From the NCBI RefSeq assembly GCF_000222685.1, contig NZ_AFWJ01000013.1:18959-82958 (forward strand): a DNA stretch of 64,000 nt, given 5' to 3'. This document shows positions 43,683-54,905 of this stretch, in pieces (within the stretch, counting starts at the first letter, position 1; the number at the start of each line of letters is the position of its first letter). A program made the position numbers and the translations under genes. Source of the DNA: Vibrio nigripulchritudo ATCC 27043 (GTDB lineage: Bacteria > Pseudomonadota > Gammaproteobacteria > Enterobacterales > Vibrionaceae). The notes below the pieces were generated by a model. The model ran no database searches, was not told the DNA's origin, and was given only the letters and a program-made list of their open reading frames with translations.

Positions 43683-45425
43683 ATGCAGACTTCTCCTTTT
43701 CAGCTTCCGGCAAAAACACCATTTCGCATTGTAGAAAGAGTGGCAGAACGATTAACTGGGCTGAGTTATTTAGATTCGCTCTACCAAAAGCGACCTATGG
43801 ATCTCGATTGCTTTGAGTTTATGGATTACACCCTCTCAGCACTCAATATTGATTACAGAGTACAGCAAGGTTCATTGGACAGTATTCCGGAATCGGGACC
43901 CGTTGTGATCGTCGCAAATCACCCTTTGGGGGCAATTGAAGGGGTCATACTGGCAGCGCTGGTGAGGCACCGTCGCCCCGACGTTAAAGTCATGGCGAAC
44001 GAGATGCTAAAGCAATTGCCAGAACTGTCTGATCTGTTTATCGGGGTAGACGTTTTCGAATCGAAAAAGGCAATGAAAACCAATTTAACGGCTATGCGCC
44101 ACGCTCATCAGCACCTTGCAGATGGCAATGCGTTGATCATTTTCCCTGCCGGTGAGGTGTCTACGTTCCAGGATACCCAATTGCAGGATAAAGCGTGGAG
44201 CCGCTCGGTAGCCAAACTGGTCAAAAAAAGTGAAGCCACCTGTGTGCCTATCTACATTGAAGGCAGAAACAGTTCACTGTTCTACTTTGCAGGTAAAATT
44301 CACCCGCTGCTGCGTACTGCAATGTTAGGCAGAGAAATGATCGGAAAAAGCTCTTCCCAGATCCAGTTAGCGATAGGCGAACCGATCCTTTACTCGGAGC
44401 TTAAATCTCTGGAAACCGAGCAAGATCTGGTGCATTACCTGAGGTTGAACACTTACTTGCTGCGAAAGCAACAAACGGAATCAGAACATGAGTTAGCCTC
44501 TCAGTTCTCGGTTCCGGTCAGAGATGCTGTTGATCCCTTGGTACTAAAAGATGAGATCGAATCACTTCCAGGCGACACGCGTCTGATCTCTCAAGGTGAT
44601 TTTCATGTTTTCTGCGCTCGGAAAGCGCAGATCCCGAATATCATTCAGGAGATAGGAAGGGTTCGTGAAGCCAACTTTCGAGATGTCGGTGAAGGCACCG
44701 GAAAAACACTCGATCTCGATCATTACGACGAGTACTACGATCACCTGTTCATCTGGCATGAAAAAGATCAACAATTGGTTGGCAGTTATCGCCTGGGAAA
44801 AGTAGATAAGATCTTAGAGAAGCAAGGTCTGGAAGGGCTCTACTCCCGCAGCCTGTTTAAATACAGTCAGAAATTTATCGAAAGCTTAGATCAATCCATA
44901 GAACTAGGGCGTTCTGTGGTCAACAAACCCTATCAGAGAAACATCCAGTCTCTGCTTATGCTTTGGAAAGGGATCGCCAGTTACGTCTACAAGAACCCTG
45001 AATACACACATCTGTTTGGTCCTGTCAGCATCAGTAATGATTACAGTCAGGTAGCCAGACAATTGATGGCGAGCTGCCTGTCGATTCACCATTACGATCA
45101 GCACAAAGCAAATCTGGTTTCACCATCGGTACCACTCAAAGAAGATCGCAATGTGTTCTGGCGCAACGACATGTTAAGTGCTTTGGGTAGTGTTCAACTG
45201 CTTTCTAAGGTACTGGCAAGGATGGAAAAAGGAAAAGGCCTTCCTGTTTTACTAAGGCAGTACTTAGGGCTGAATGGTCAGTTGGTTTGCTTTAATGTCG
45301 ACCCAGAATTCAACGACGCACTGGACGGTCTGATTGTTGTCGATTTGCTGAATGTTCCGCAAAAGACGCTCGGAAAATATATGGGTAAGGAAGAATCTGT
45401 CGCTTATCTGGCACACCATGAATAA
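43683..45425 (+). CDS. OlsF-like bifunctional acyltransferase (ornithine lipid synthesis)
   Basis: 580 residues. N-terminal lysophospholipid-acyltransferase-like domain with NHPLGAIEG (His80) and IIFPAGEVS (152-160); C-terminal GNAT-like N-acyltransferase domain (from about 300) with REANFRDVGEGTGKTLDLDH, DQQLVGSYRLG, ELGRSVVNKPYQRN and LFGPVSISNDYS. This fusion is the OlsF layout, in which one half N-acylates ornithine and the other O-acylates it to form phosphorus-free ornithine lipids. AGGAG before ATG 43683. Last gene of the DedA operon. No Pho box was identified. Confidence 0.8.
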   Translation: MQTSPFQLPAKTPFRIVERVAERLTGLSYLDSLYQKRPMDLDCFEFMDYTLSALNIDYRVQQGSLDSIPESGPVVIVANHPLGAIEGVILAALVRHRRPDVKVMANEMLKQLPELSDLFIGVDVFESKKAMKTNLTAMRHAHQHLADGNALIIFPAGEVSTFQDTQLQDKAWSRSVAKLVKKSEATCVPIYIEGRNSSLFYFAGKIHPLLRTAMLGREMIGKSSSQIQLAIGEPILYSELKSLETEQDLVHYLRLNTYLLRKQQTESEHELASQFSVPVRDAVDPLVLKDEIESLPGDTRLISQGDFHVFCARKAQIPNIIQEIGRVREANFRDVGEGTGKTLDLDHYDEYYDHLFIWHEKDQQLVGSYRLGKVDKILEKQGLEGLYSRSLFKYSQKFIESLDQSIELGRSVVNKPYQRNIQSLLMLWKGIASYVYKNPEYTHLFGPVSISNDYSQVARQLMASCLSIHHYDQHKANLVSPSVPLKEDRNVFWRNDMLSALGSVQLLSKVLARMEKGKGLPVLLRQYLGLNGQLVCFNVDPEFNDALDGLIVVDLLNVPQKTLGKYMGKEESVAYLAHHE

Positions 45426-45432
45426 ACTCAAG

Positions 45433-45451
45433 GGGCTTCATTATGAAGCCC
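45433..45451. terminator. Convergent hairpin after OlsF-like gene
   Basis: GGGCTTCA, TTA, TGAAGCCC, then GAGTTTT. Short loop; between the OlsF-like gene (+) and the oapA-like gene (-). Confidence 0.6.
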
Positions 45452-45461
45452 GAGTTTTCGA

Positions 45462-46034
45462 TTATTTACTTCGTCCAAAACTACCATCAGACAACCGGAA
45501 GAACATGACTGAGCCGGTTCGACTTTCCAACTGTAAGATGTCGAGCTTTCCAGCATCATCTAACTTGAAACGAATCAGTTGCCCTTCCCGAATTTTACTT
45601 AGTGGCTTATCTAAACCTTCAATTTTGACCAAGGCATTCAAATCCGCCATGGGTAAAGAGTTCGCTCGAAATACCTGAGCCAGTGTGTCGCCGCCCTTGA
45701 CTGTGTATTGCTCCCAAGTGTCCTCTCGGGAAGAAGACGAGTTATTGGAAGTTTGCTCACTTAACCCCGTAGTGTTGATTTCCAAAGGCTTGCGTGTGTT
45801 TTCCGCTTGTTGTTCTGTTGCATCAGGTGCGTTTTCTTCACCAGACACAGGAATAAGAAGCAACACAATCACCACCGCCGCTAAGGAGGGAATAGCACGG
45901 CGATGTAATTTAGGTAAATCTAACCAACGCGTTTTGACCGATTTCGCTTTCTCTCGCCAATCGACCTTTTCTATTTTACTTTTGAATTGTTCGAATATTC
46001 CCGGCTGGCGCGAACGTGCCACTCTCCGATTCAT
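45462..46034 (-). CDS. OapA/YtfB-type LysM-like cell-envelope protein
   Basis: 190 residues. Basic cytoplasmic N-terminus, one membrane helix (about 47-63, IPSLAAVVIVLLLIPV), a Ser/Asn-rich linker, then the OapA-type LysM-like domain (QYTVKGGDTLAQVFRANSLP, IREGQLIRFKLDDAGKLDIL). Homologous in plan to E. coli YtfB, a division-linked peptidoglycan-binding protein that is likewise next to fklB. Divergent from fklB. Confidence 0.8.
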   Translation of the reverse strand: MNRRVARSRQPGIFEQFKSKIEKVDWREKAKSVKTRWLDLPKLHRRAIPSLAAVVIVLLLIPVSGEENAPDATEQQAENTRKPLEINTTGLSEQTSNNSSSSREDTWEQYTVKGGDTLAQVFRANSLPMADLNALVKIEGLDKPLSKIREGQLIRFKLDDAGKLDILQLESRTGSVMFFRLSDGSFGRSK

Positions 46035-46207
46035 AATGCTTACACCCTAACGAACTGTCTTCCTATTATCCATGAACCTGCGCAGCGAAAAAAACTCAGT
46101 GCAACACAAGTTAACAGTATCTTGACTTATATTGGCATTTGACGTTTCTTCGCGCTAGTAGAACTGCTATCCTTTTGCTGCACAAACTCACACAATAGAG
46201 AGACAAG

Positions 46208-46828
46208 ATGTCTGAAATCAAATTAGAAACCGTAGAGCAGAAAGCGAGCTACGGAATTGGTCTGCAAATGGGTCAGCAACTTGCGGGCAGTGGTCTTGAA
46301 GGTCTGAACGTTGACGCTATCGCAAAAGGTATCGCGACAGCACTAACTGGCGACATGCCAGAAATCGAAGTTGATGAAATCAACAACGCACTTCAAGAGC
46401 TTCACACTCGTGCAGAAGCAGCACGTGCAGAAGCGGCTAAAGCGGCAGCAGCAGACGGCGAAGCTTTCTTGAAAGACAACGCTCTACGTCCAGAAGTAAC
46501 AGTACTTGAGTCTGGTCTACAGTACGAAGTTATCACTGAAGGCACTGGCGAAATCCCATCTTCTGACAAAACAGTTCGCGTTCATTACCACGGTGAACTG
46601 ACAGACGGTACTGTATTCGACAGCTCTGTTTCTCGCGGTCAACCTGCAGAATTCCCTGTAACAGGCGTAATCAAAGGCTGGGTTGAAGCACTTCAACTAA
46701 TGCCTGTAGGTTCTAAGTGGAAACTATACATTCCTCAAGACCTAGCGTACGGCGAACGTGGTGCTGGTGCATCAATTCCTCCATACGCTGCTCTAGTATT
46801 CGAAGTAGAACTACTGGCTATCCTGTAA
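46208..46828 (+). CDS. fklB: FKBP-type peptidyl-prolyl isomerase FklB (FKBP22)
   Basis: 206 residues. N-terminal dimerisation helices ([18 protein letters not shown]) and a C-terminal FKBP domain ([58 protein letters not shown]). Speeds proline isomerisation in protein folding. High use of a few preferred codons suggests strong expression. Confidence 0.94.
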   Translation: MSEIKLETVEQKASYGIGLQMGQQLAGSGLEGLNVDAIAKGIATALTGDMPEIEVDEINNALQELHTRAEAARAEAAKAAAADGEAFLKDNALRPEVTVLESGLQYEVITEGTGEIPSSDKTVRVHYHGELTDGTVFDSSVSRGQPAEFPVTGVIKGWVEALQLMPVGSKWKLYIPQDLAYGERGAGASIPPYAALVFEVELLAIL

Positions 46829-46849
46829 TTTCTATTCGTCTCAAAAATG

Positions 46850-46876
46850 AAGCGGTGCCAGGCACCGCTTTTTTTA
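46850..46876 (+). terminator. Terminator of fklB
   Basis: AGCGGTGCC, A, GGCACCGCT and seven T's. Confidence 0.9.
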
Positions 46877-46984
46877 TGTCTTCACGTACACTGCTCATTC
46901 CCGTTTTGTATTCTCGGCACGATTATCTGCTCGAAACGGAAAATCCATCTAGGATTAATAAGTGCCTTTCAAAAGGAATGAGTT

Positions 46985-47479
46985 ATGAAAATTAAAACAA
47001 CGATTTTAGCGCTTTCTGCGCTGCTGTTAGCCTCTCCAAGCCATGCCTTTTTTGGCTTTGGTAAGTCCGAAGAAAAACCTGCTCTCGATCTTGGTTCATT
47101 GGCAAATGATGCTTTCTCAAGTCAGGTAGATACCCAAGCTGATTCCGACTTAGTGAAGATGCTCAGCTCTCAACTTGATGTGTCTCCTACTCAGGCAACT
47201 GGTGGTGCAGGAGCCCTTCTCGCGCTGGCATCTAACTCGCTTAGTTCTTCTCAAAACAGCGAGCTTGCCTCTTCCATCCCCGGATTAAGTTCACTTACTG
47301 GTTCAATCCCTGGTCTGACAGGTCTAGCCAGCAATTTTGGTGCGGTGACCGATATATTCACTAAGCTTGGTCTGGACCCGTCTATGGTGGGTCAGTTTGC
47401 CCCTTTGATCCTGAAATACCTAGGTTCGCAAAACGCCTCAACCGGGCTGTTGGACTCTCTAGGTCAAATCTGGAAGTAA
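46985..47479 (+). CDS. DUF2780 exported protein
   Basis: 164 residues. Signal peptide (LSALLLASPSHA), then FFGFGKSEEKPAL and a Ser/Leu/Gly-rich body (QTQADSDLVKMLSSQLDVSP-like, GGAGALLALASNSL) typical of DUF2780, function unknown. AAGGA before ATG 46985. Monocistronic between fklB and metY. Confidence 0.8.
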   Translation: MKIKTTILALSALLLASPSHAFFGFGKSEEKPALDLGSLANDAFSSQVDTQADSDLVKMLSSQLDVSPTQATGGAGALLALASNSLSSSQNSELASSIPGLSSLTGSIPGLTGLASNFGAVTDIFTKLGLDPSMVGQFAPLILKYLGSQNASTGLLDSLGQIWK

Positions 47480-47568
47480 TCTGAAAATGGGTGGTTTTTG
47501 ACCACCCTCTCTTTCAACACAGGAAATTTGTGCCACTCTAACCTTTTTATCAAGGACGAGTAGGTACT

Positions 47569-48837
47569 ATGAAAGACGAAACCCTTTCCATCCATCACGG
47601 CTATCAAACAGACCCAACCACAAAAGCCGTAGCAACTCCCGTTTATCAAACTGTTGCGTACGAATTCGATAACGCTCAACACGGCGCAGATCTTTTCAAC
47701 CTCGAAGTGCCGGGCAATATCTACACACGCATTATGAATCCAACGAATGATGTGTTGGAACAACGAATGGCAGCCTTAGAAGGGGGAATTGCTGGTCTGG
47801 TGGTAAGCGCAGGTAGTGCAGCTATCAATTACGCCATTCTGACGCTGGCACAAAGCGGAGACAACATAGTTTCAACGCCCCAATTGTATGGAGGTACTTA
47901 CACCCTGTTTGCACACATGCTTCCCCAGCAAGGAATTGACGTTCGATTTGCCAAAGATGACAAACCTGAGAGTTTGGCTGAGCTTATCGATGAGAATACC
48001 AAAGCTGTATATTGCGAATCCATTGGTAACCCCGCAGGCAATATCGTCGACATTGAAGGGATTGCTACTCTCGCACACCAGAAAGGCGTACCGGTAATTG
48101 TGGACAATACCGTCGCCACTCCTATTCTTTGTAAACCCATTCAATATGGTGCAGACATCGTCGTTCACTCTCTGACTAAATATGTTGGTGGGCACGGTAC
48201 AACCCTTGGAGGAGTGATTGTCGACTCGGGAAAATTCCCCTGGGCAAAGCACAAAGATCGATTCCCAGTATTTAATCAACCTGAGCCTTCTTACCATGGA
48301 GTGGTGTACACCGAAGCGTTTGGCGAAGCCGCATTCATCGGCAGAGCGCGTACTGTGCCTCTTCGCAACACTGGTTCAGCACTTTCACCAATGAACGCGT
48401 TTATGCTGATGCAAGGACTAGAAACACTTTCCCTTCGTATGGAACGCCATTGTGACAATGCTAAAAAAGTCGCCGAATATTTAGAAGGTCATGACAAAGT
48501 CAGTTGGATCAGTTACGCCGGACTACCTAATTCAGAACACTACGACCTCGCGCAAAAATATATGAATGGTAAACCTTCAGCGATTTTGTCTTTTGGCTTG
48601 AAAGACGGGTATGAGGCTGGTGTGCGTTTCTATGATGCTCTGGAGCTGTTCAAAAGACTGGTTAACATTGGTGATGCCAAGTCATTAGCCTGTCACCCGG
48701 CTTCTACTACGCACAGACAAATGAGTGTAGAGGAACAAGCAGCTGCAGGTGTGGTACCTGAAATGATCCGTTTGTCTGTCGGTATTGAACACATAGACGA
48801 TATCATTGCGGATTTGGATCAGGCACTGAAAGCCTGA
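47569..48837 (+). CDS. metY: O-acetylhomoserine sulfhydrylase / aminocarboxypropyltransferase
   Basis: 422 residues, PLP enzyme of the Cys/Met metabolism family. TRIMNPTNDVLEQRMAALEG, the PLP lysine in VVHSLTKYVGGHGTTLGG and SLACHPASTTHRQM near the end. Adds sulfide (or another thiol) to O-acetylhomoserine to give homocysteine. Its length and the GTTLGGVIVD segment fit MetY rather than MetB/MetC. Confidence 0.9.
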   Translation: MKDETLSIHHGYQTDPTTKAVATPVYQTVAYEFDNAQHGADLFNLEVPGNIYTRIMNPTNDVLEQRMAALEGGIAGLVVSAGSAAINYAILTLAQSGDNIVSTPQLYGGTYTLFAHMLPQQGIDVRFAKDDKPESLAELIDENTKAVYCESIGNPAGNIVDIEGIATLAHQKGVPVIVDNTVATPILCKPIQYGADIVVHSLTKYVGGHGTTLGGVIVDSGKFPWAKHKDRFPVFNQPEPSYHGVVYTEAFGEAAFIGRARTVPLRNTGSALSPMNAFMLMQGLETLSLRMERHCDNAKKVAEYLEGHDKVSWISYAGLPNSEHYDLAQKYMNGKPSAILSFGLKDGYEAGVRFYDALELFKRLVNIGDAKSLACHPASTTHRQMSVEEQAAAGVVPEMIRLSVGIEHIDDIIADLDQALKA

Positions 48838-48848
48838 TCGGCAGACAC

Positions 48849-48876
48849 AAAAAAGCCGAGCAAATGCTCGGCTTTT
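48849..48876. terminator. Bidirectional terminator: metY / alpha operon
   Basis: AAAAAGCCGAGC, AAAT, GCTCGGCTTTT between metY (+) and rplQ (-). Confidence 0.92.
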
Positions 48877-48894
48877 AAGTTCTTTACGAACTGA

Positions 48895-49284
<390 letters not shown>

Positions 49285-49307
49285 CTAATCCTTCTAACTA
49301 GTATCGA

Positions 49308-50300
49308 TTAATCTTCAGCGATTGACGCTGGTGGCCAATTTTCTAGGCGCATACCTAGAGACAGACCGCGTGACGCAAGTACGTCTTTTATCTCTGTAAG
49401 AGACTTTTTACCAAGGTTAGGCGTTTTAAGTAGCTCAACCTCAGTACGCTGTACAAGATCACCGATGTAGTGAATCGCTTCTGCTTTCAAACAGTTAGCA
49501 GAGCGAACTGTTAGTTCAAGATCGTCTACAGGACGCAATAGGATCGGATCGAATTCCGGCTTCTCTTCTTTCTCTTCAGGAACACGGATGTCACGAAGAT
49601 CAACGAAGGCATCCAATTGCTCAGCAAGGATAGTAGCTGAACGACGGATTGCTTCTTCAGGGTCAAGAGTACCGTTCGTTTCCATATCGATAACGAGTTT
49701 GTCAAGGTCAGTACGCTGCTCAACACGTGCCGCTTCTACAGTGTAGGCAATTTTGTCTACTGGGCTGTATGTCGCGTCAACAAGCAGACGACCGATAGGA
49801 CGCTCATCTTCTTCAGTATGGATACGAGACGATGCTGGAACATAACCACGACCACGTTCTACTTTAATACGCATAGCGATTTCAGCATTGTCATCAGTTA
49901 GATGACAAATAACGTGCTCTGGGTTAGCGATCTCTACATCACCATCATGGGTGATGTCACCTGCAACAACAGGGCCTGAGCCTGATTTGTTCAGTGTAAT
50001 AAACACTTCATCTTTGCCTTCTGCCACTTTAACAGCAAGACCTTTCAGGTTAAGAAGGATCTCTAAGATATCTTCTTGTACACCTTCTTTGGTGCTGTAC
50101 TCGTGAAGAACGCCTTCAATCTCAACCTCAGTTACTGCGCAACCAGGCATTGAAGATAGAAGAATGCGACGAAGCGCATTACCTAGAGTATGACCAAAGC
50201 CACGCTCTAATGGCTCAAGAGTTACTTTTGCGTGTGTCGTGCTGATTTGTTCGATGTCAACAAGACGTGGCTTAAGAAATTCTGTTACAGAACCCTGCAT
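49308..50300 (-). CDS. rpoA: RNA polymerase alpha subunit
   Basis: 330 residues. N-terminal assembly domain ([20 protein letters not shown]) and C-terminal domain ([40 protein letters not shown]) that contacts UP elements and activators. Fourth gene of the alpha operon. Confidence 0.98.
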   Translation of the reverse strand: MQGSVTEFLKPRLVDIEQISTTHAKVTLEPLERGFGHTLGNALRRILLSSMPGCAVTEVEIEGVLHEYSTKEGVQEDILEILLNLKGLAVKVAEGKDEVFITLNKSGSGPVVAGDITHDGDVEIANPEHVICHLTDDNAEIAMRIKVERGRGYVPASSRIHTEEDERPIGRLLVDATYSPVDKIAYTVEAARVEQRTDLDKLVIDMETNGTLDPEEAIRRSATILAEQLDAFVDLRDIRVPEEKEEKPEFDPILLRPVDDLELTVRSANCLKAEAIHYIGDLVQRTEVELLKTPNLGKKSLTEIKDVLASRGLSLGMRLENWPPASIAED

Positions 50301-50324
50301 TGTGTCCTCTCTTTAATTTAAACC

Positions 50325-50945
50325 TTACTTAGAGTAAAGCTCGACGATCAGGTGTTCGTTGATGTCAGCTGATAGATCTGAACGCTCAGGCAAACGCTTG
50401 AACGTACCTTCCATCTTACCGCCATCTACTTCAATCCAAGTTGGTTTTTCGCGTTGTTCAGCAACTTCTAGAGCTGCTTTGATGCGAGATTGCTGTTTAG
50501 CTTTCTCACGGATAGATACAACGTCGTTTGCCGCAACTTTGAATGAAGGAACGTTTACAACTTTACCGTTTACTAGGATAGCTTTGTGGCTAACTAGCTG
50601 ACGTGCTTCTGCGCGAGTTGCGCCAAAGCCCATGCGGTAAACTACGTTATCAAGACGACCTTCAAGAAGCTGAAGTAGGTTTTCACCTGTGTTGCCCTTA
50701 AGACGAGCTGCTTCTTTGTAGTAGTTACGGAATTGTTTTTCTAGAACGCCGTACATACGACGAACTTTTTGCTTCTCACGAAGCTGAACGCCATACTCAG
50801 ATAGACGACCGCGACGAGCGCCGTGTACACCTGGTGCGTTATCGATTTTACACTTGGTATCAATCGCACGAACACCAGACTTAAGGAATAAGTCAGTGCC
50901 TTCGCGACGGCTAAGCTTCAGCTTAGGACCCAAATATCTTGCCAT
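50325..50945 (-). CDS. rpsD: 30S ribosomal protein S4
   Basis: 206 residues. [20 protein letters not shown] start, S4 RNA-binding domain ([38 protein letters not shown]). In E. coli S4 is the translational repressor of the alpha operon; the leader here (51738-51886) could be its site. Confidence 0.98.
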   Translation of the reverse strand: MARYLGPKLKLSRREGTDLFLKSGVRAIDTKCKIDNAPGVHGARRGRLSEYGVQLREKQKVRRMYGVLEKQFRNYYKEAARLKGNTGENLLQLLEGRLDNVVYRMGFGATRAEARQLVSHKAILVNGKVVNVPSFKVAANDVVSIREKAKQQSRIKAALEVAEQREKPTWIEVDGGKMEGTFKRLPERSDLSADINEHLIVELYSK

Positions 50946-50972
50946 GATTCTTCTCCAACTTTCCTAGAAACG

Positions 50973-51362
50973 TTATACGCGACGTTTCTTAGGTGGACGA
51001 CAACCGTTATGAGGGATCGGAGTTGCATCAACGATGTTAGTGATGCGGTATCCTGCTGCGTTTAGTGCACGGATAGTTGACTCACGACCTGGACCTGGGC
51101 CCTTAACCATAACTTCCAAGTTCTTTAGGCCATATTCTTTAGCCATTTCGCCAGCGCGCTCTGCTGCAACCTGAGCTGCAAACGGAGTTGACTTACGAGA
51201 ACCACGGAAACCAGAACCGCCTGCAGTAGCCCAAGCTAGTGCGTTACCTTGACGGTCAGTGATGGTCACGATTGTGTTATTAAAAGAAGCATGGATGTGC
51301 GCTACGCCATCAGCTACTTGCTTGCGTACGCGCTTACGAGCGCGAGTTGGTTGTTTTGCCAT
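50973..51362 (-). CDS. rpsK: 30S ribosomal protein S11
   Basis: 129 residues; [20 protein letters not shown] and the basic tail [15 protein letters not shown] identify S11. Between rpsM and rpsD. Confidence 0.98.
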   Translation of the reverse strand: MAKQPTRARKRVRKQVADGVAHIHASFNNTIVTITDRQGNALAWATAGGSGFRGSRKSTPFAAQVAAERAGEMAKEYGLKNLEVMVKGPGPGRESTIRALNAAGYRITNIVDATPIPHNGCRPPKKRRV

Positions 51363-51380
51363 TGTACTCTACCTTCCCGA

Positions 51381-51737
51381 TTATTTCTTGATCGGCTTAC
51401 GCGGACCCTTACGGGTGCGAGCATTGGTTTTAGTACGCTGTCCACGTAGTGGTAGACTGCGACGATGACGAAGACCACGGTAACAGCCAAGGTCCATAAG
51501 ACGCTTGATGTTCATGGATACTTCACGACGTAGATCACCTTCTACAGTGTACTTAGCTACACCATCACGCAGTTGATCGATCTGCTCTTCAGATAGTTCA
51601 CTGATCTTAACATGTTCAGCAATACCCACTTCAGCTAGGATAGCTTGAGAGCGAGTTTTACCGATGCCGTAGATCGCCGTTAGAGCGATTACAGCATGTT
51701 TCTGATCAGGAATGTTAATGCCTGCTATACGGGCCAT
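51381..51737 (-). CDS. rpsM: 30S ribosomal protein S13
   Basis: 118 residues; [20 protein letters not shown] and the tail [20 protein letters not shown]. First gene of the alpha operon. Confidence 0.98.
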   Translation of the reverse strand: MARIAGINIPDQKHAVIALTAIYGIGKTRSQAILAEVGIAEHVKISELSEEQIDQLRDGVAKYTVEGDLRREVSMNIKRLMDLGCYRGLRHRRSLPLRGQRTKTNARTRKGPRKPIKK

Positions 51738-51769
51738 TATTCACTCCTAGTGTTTCATAAAAGAATTAT

Positions 51770-51801
51770 CCGCAGCAAAGCCCGTTATGGATACGCTGCG
51801 G
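51770..51801 (-). promoter_or_regulatory. Hairpin in the alpha-operon leader
   Basis: On the minus strand CCGCAGC pairs with GCTGCGG around an 18-base loop, about 33 bases before the rpsM start codon. In E. coli S4 binds a pseudoknot in this leader to repress translation. This stem is a candidate part of such a structure; the pseudoknot itself was not worked out. Confidence 0.45.
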
Positions 51802-51886
51802 CATACTACTTCTTTTGCACGCAAAAGGTAGGCCGAGGAATATACTCGACACTACCTTACTTTTCAAGTAAAAATTTCTGCTTAGA

Positions 51887-52003
51887 TTAGCCTTGGCGCT
51901 GCTTGTGCTTTGGCTCACTGTTGCAAATCACGCGAACAACACCGTTGCGCTTGATTACTTTACAGTTACGGCAGATTTTTTTAACGGAAGCACGAACTTT
52001 CAT
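51887..52003 (-). CDS. rpmJ: 50S ribosomal protein L36
   Basis: 38 residues: [20 protein letters not shown], then [18 protein letters not shown]. Zinc ligands Cys11, Cys14, Cys27 and His33 are kept, the zinc-containing form. Last gene of the spc operon, between secY and rpsM. Confidence 0.95.
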   Translation of the reverse strand: MKVRASVKKICRNCKVIKRNGVVRVICNSEPKHKQRQG

Positions 52004-52041
52004 TGCTAAACTCCGTAATGAAATCTGAGCCTACCGTCGAA

Positions 52042-53382
52042 TTAACGACCGTAGCCTTTCAGATTCGCTTTTTTCAACACAGAATCATACTGTTGTGACA
52101 TCAGATGAGTCTGTACCTGTGCCATAAAGTCCATGATAACTACCACTACGATAAGTAGTGATGTACCGCCAAAGTAGAAACGTACGTTCCAAGCGATCAT
52201 CATGAACTCGGGAATCAGACAGATAAAGGTAATGTACAACGCACCTGCTAGGGTTAAACGAGTCATTACTTTATCAATGTACTTAGCTGTCTGCTCACCT
52301 GGGCGGATACCGGGTACGAACGCTCCAGACTTCTTCAGATTATCTGCTGTTTCACGCGGATTGAAAACCAATGCCGTGTAGAAGAAACAGAAGAAAATAA
52401 TCGCTGCCGCATAAAGCATTACATACAGAGGTTGTCCAGGACTAAGGGCCAAAGACACATCAGTTAACCAACTGAATGCGCTGTCCTCACCACCTGTATT
52501 ACCAAACCACTGTGCTAATGTTCCTGGGAACAAAATAATACTAGACGCAAATATCGCTGGGATCACACCTGCCATGTTAATTTTAAGTGGCAAGTGAGTA
52601 CTTTGCGCAGCAAATACCTTACGACCTTGTTGACGCTTAGCATAGTTAACGACGATTCGACGCTGACCACGCTCCATGAAAACAACGAAGTAGATAACTG
52701 CAAACGCAAGTACAGCAATAAGCAGCAGAAGAAGTACGTTCAGTTCACCTTGACGCGCTTGCTCAATTGTTTGACCGATTGCCGATGGCAATCCAGCAAC
52801 GATACCTGCAAAGATAATCAATGAGATACCGTTACCAATTCCTCGCTCAGTAATCTGTTCACCTAACCACATAAGGAACATGGTACCGGTTACTAGACTG
52901 ATGGTTGCAATAACAGTAAACATGGTTTGATCGATAACGACCAATTGACCTGTGACCATGCTTGGCAAAGCTGTTGCAATACCAATTGCTTGGAATGTAG
53001 CAAGTACAAGCGTGCCGTAACGCGTATATTGGCTTATCTTACGACGGCCGGCTTCACCCTCTTTTTTGAGTTCAGCTAACGCAGGATGAACTACAGTTAG
53101 CAGCTGGACAACAATCGAAGCCGAAATATACGGCATGATGCCCAACGCTAATATAGAAGCACGCTCAAGTGCACCACCGGAGAACATGTTGAACATTTCA
53201 ACGATGGTACCCTTTTGCTGTTCGAACAAATCGGCAAGTACAGCTGCGTCAATACCAGGGATCGGCACAAAAGAGCCCGCTCTGAATACTAAAAGTGCAC
53301 CTAATACGAATAGTAAGCGCGACTTTAATTCAGCTAAGCCGCTTTGAGCACTACGAAAATCTTGTCCTGGTTTTTTAGCCAT
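52042..53382 (-). CDS. secY: Protein translocase subunit SecY
   Basis: 446 residues, ten membrane helices. Central pore of the Sec translocon with SecE and SecG. Landmarks: [41 protein letters not shown] region, [13 protein letters not shown] and the C-terminal [15 protein letters not shown]. In the spc operon between rplO and rpmJ. Confidence 0.97.
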   Translation of the reverse strand: MAKKPGQDFRSAQSGLAELKSRLLFVLGALLVFRAGSFVPIPGIDAAVLADLFEQQKGTIVEMFNMFSGGALERASILALGIMPYISASIVVQLLTVVHPALAELKKEGEAGRRKISQYTRYGTLVLATFQAIGIATALPSMVTGQLVVIDQTMFTVIATISLVTGTMFLMWLGEQITERGIGNGISLIIFAGIVAGLPSAIGQTIEQARQGELNVLLLLLIAVLAFAVIYFVVFMERGQRRIVVNYAKRQQGRKVFAAQSTHLPLKINMAGVIPAIFASSIILFPGTLAQWFGNTGGEDSAFSWLTDVSLALSPGQPLYVMLYAAAIIFFCFFYTALVFNPRETADNLKKSGAFVPGIRPGEQTAKYIDKVMTRLTLAGALYITFICLIPEFMMIAWNVRFYFGGTSLLIVVVVIMDFMAQVQTHLMSQQYDSVLKKANLKGYGR

Positions 53383-53403
53383 CTGTACCTCGTCCCTCGA
53401 GAA

Positions 53404-53838
53404 TTATTCCTCGATTTTACCGCCTGCAGCTTCGATTGCAGCTTTAGCACCTTTAGTTACGCGTAGACCTTTAACAGTCACAGCTTTGCTGATTTCACCA
53501 GAAAGAACAACTTTTACAAATTCGATGTTCTTAGTGATTACGTTAGCAGCTTTCAAGCTGTTTAGATCAACCACGTCACCTTCTACCTTCGCTAGTTCAC
53601 CTAGACGAACTTCAGAAGTCACTAGACTCTTACGAGAAGTGAAACCGAATTTTGGTAGACGTTGTTTCAGAGGCATCTGACCGCCTTCGAAACCTGGACG
53701 AACGCTGCCGCCAGAACGTGATTTTTGACCTTTGTGGCCGCGACCACCTGTTTTACCAAGGCCTGAACCGATACCGCGACCTAGACGCTTCTTAGAAGGT
53801 TTAGAACCAGCAGCCGGTGATAGAGTATTCAAACGCAT
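53404..53838 (-). CDS. rplO: 50S ribosomal protein L15
   Basis: 144 residues; [20 protein letters not shown], the Gly/Arg-rich [20 protein letters not shown] and the C-terminal [18 protein letters not shown] are diagnostic. Before secY in spc order. Confidence 0.97.
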   Translation of the reverse strand: MRLNTLSPAAGSKPSKKRLGRGIGSGLGKTGGRGHKGQKSRSGGSVRPGFEGGQMPLKQRLPKFGFTSRKSLVTSEVRLGELAKVEGDVVDLNSLKAANVITKNIEFVKVVLSGEISKAVTVKGLRVTKGAKAAIEAAGGKIEE

Positions 53839-53843
53839 TCTGA

Positions 53844-54020
53844 TTACTCCTCAACTTTAACCATGTAGTAAACTTTGTTGATCATACCGCGTACGCACGG
53901 AGTATCTTCAAGTTCTACAGTGTGGTTGATACGACGAAGACCTAGACCACGCAAAGTCGCTTTGTGCTTTGGTAGGCGGCCAATTGAGCTTTTAGTTTGA
54001 GTTACTTTAATAGTTGCCAT
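53844..54020 (-). CDS. rpmD: 50S ribosomal protein L30
   Basis: 58 residues from ATG 54020 ([20 protein letters not shown]). The frame is open nine codons further upstream into the rpsE 3' end, but L30 proteins begin at this Met. Confidence 0.96.
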   Translation of the reverse strand: MATIKVTQTKSSIGRLPKHKATLRGLGLRRINHTVELEDTPCVRGMINKVYYMVKVEE

Positions 54021-54027
54021 GGTGTTC

Positions 54028-54528
54028 TTACTCCGAAATAGCTTCAACAGTTAGACCACGCTTAGCAGCAACCATCTCAGGAGACTTCATGCCACTCAGA
54101 CCATCGATCGTCGCGCGAACGATGTTGATAGGGTTCGTAGAACCGTATGCTTTTGCAAGTACGTTGTGAACACCTACAACTTCAAGTACTGCACGCATCG
54201 CACCACCTGCGATGATACCAGTACCTTCTGCAGCTGGCTGCATGTAAACTTTAGAGCCAGTGTGACGACCTTTCACCGCGTGGTGAAGAGTACCGTCGTT
54301 AAGCGCTACAGTAACCATGTTACGGCGCGCTTTTTCCATTGCTTTTTGGATCGCTGCTGGTACTTCACGAGCTTTGCCGTAACCGAAACCAACACGACCA
54401 TTACCGTCACCAACAACTGTTAGTGCAGTAAAACTAAAGATTCGACCACCTTTAACCGTTTTAGAAACACGGTTAACAGCAATTAGCTTTTCGTGCAAAT
54501 CTGTAGCTTGTTGTTGTTCTTTAGCCAT
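54028..54528 (-). CDS. rpsE: 30S ribosomal protein S5
   Basis: 166 residues; [40 protein letters not shown] and [16 protein letters not shown]. Helps decoding accuracy and mRNA unwinding at the entry site. Confidence 0.98.
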   Translation of the reverse strand: MAKEQQQATDLHEKLIAVNRVSKTVKGGRIFSFTALTVVGDGNGRVGFGYGKAREVPAAIQKAMEKARRNMVTVALNDGTLHHAVKGRHTGSKVYMQPAAEGTGIIAGGAMRAVLEVVGVHNVLAKAYGSTNPINIVRATIDGLSGMKSPEMVAAKRGLTVEAISE

Positions 54529-54542
54529 CTTCCAACCCTACC

Positions 54543-54896
54543 TTAGAATTTCAGACCAGCTTCGCGAGCAGAATCTGCTAGCGCCGCTACTCGACCGTGG
54601 TATTGGAAACCAGAACGATCGAAAGCAACATCAGAGATGCCTTTTTCGATAGCGCGCTCAGCGATAGCTTTACCTACAGCTTTAGCAGCGTCTACGTTAC
54701 CAGTATTCTTAACTTGCTCACGGATCGCTTTTTCTACAGTAGAAGCAGCAGCGATAACCTCAGAGCCGTTTGCAGCGATAACCTGAGCGTACACGTGACG
54801 TGGAGTACGGTGTACTACTAGGCGAGTCGCGCGAAGTTCTGCAATCTTACGACGTGCACGTGTAGCACGACGGATGCGAGATGCTTTCTTATCCAT
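54543..54896 (-). CDS. rplR: 50S ribosomal protein L18
   Basis: 117 residues; [20 protein letters not shown] and [20 protein letters not shown]. Binds 5S rRNA with L5 and L25. Confidence 0.98.
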   Translation of the reverse strand: MDKKASRIRRATRARRKIAELRATRLVVHRTPRHVYAQVIAANGSEVIAAASTVEKAIREQVKNTGNVDAAKAVGKAIAERAIEKGISDVAFDRSGFQYHGRVAALADSAREAGLKF

Positions 54897-54905
54897 AGTG
54901 TTACC

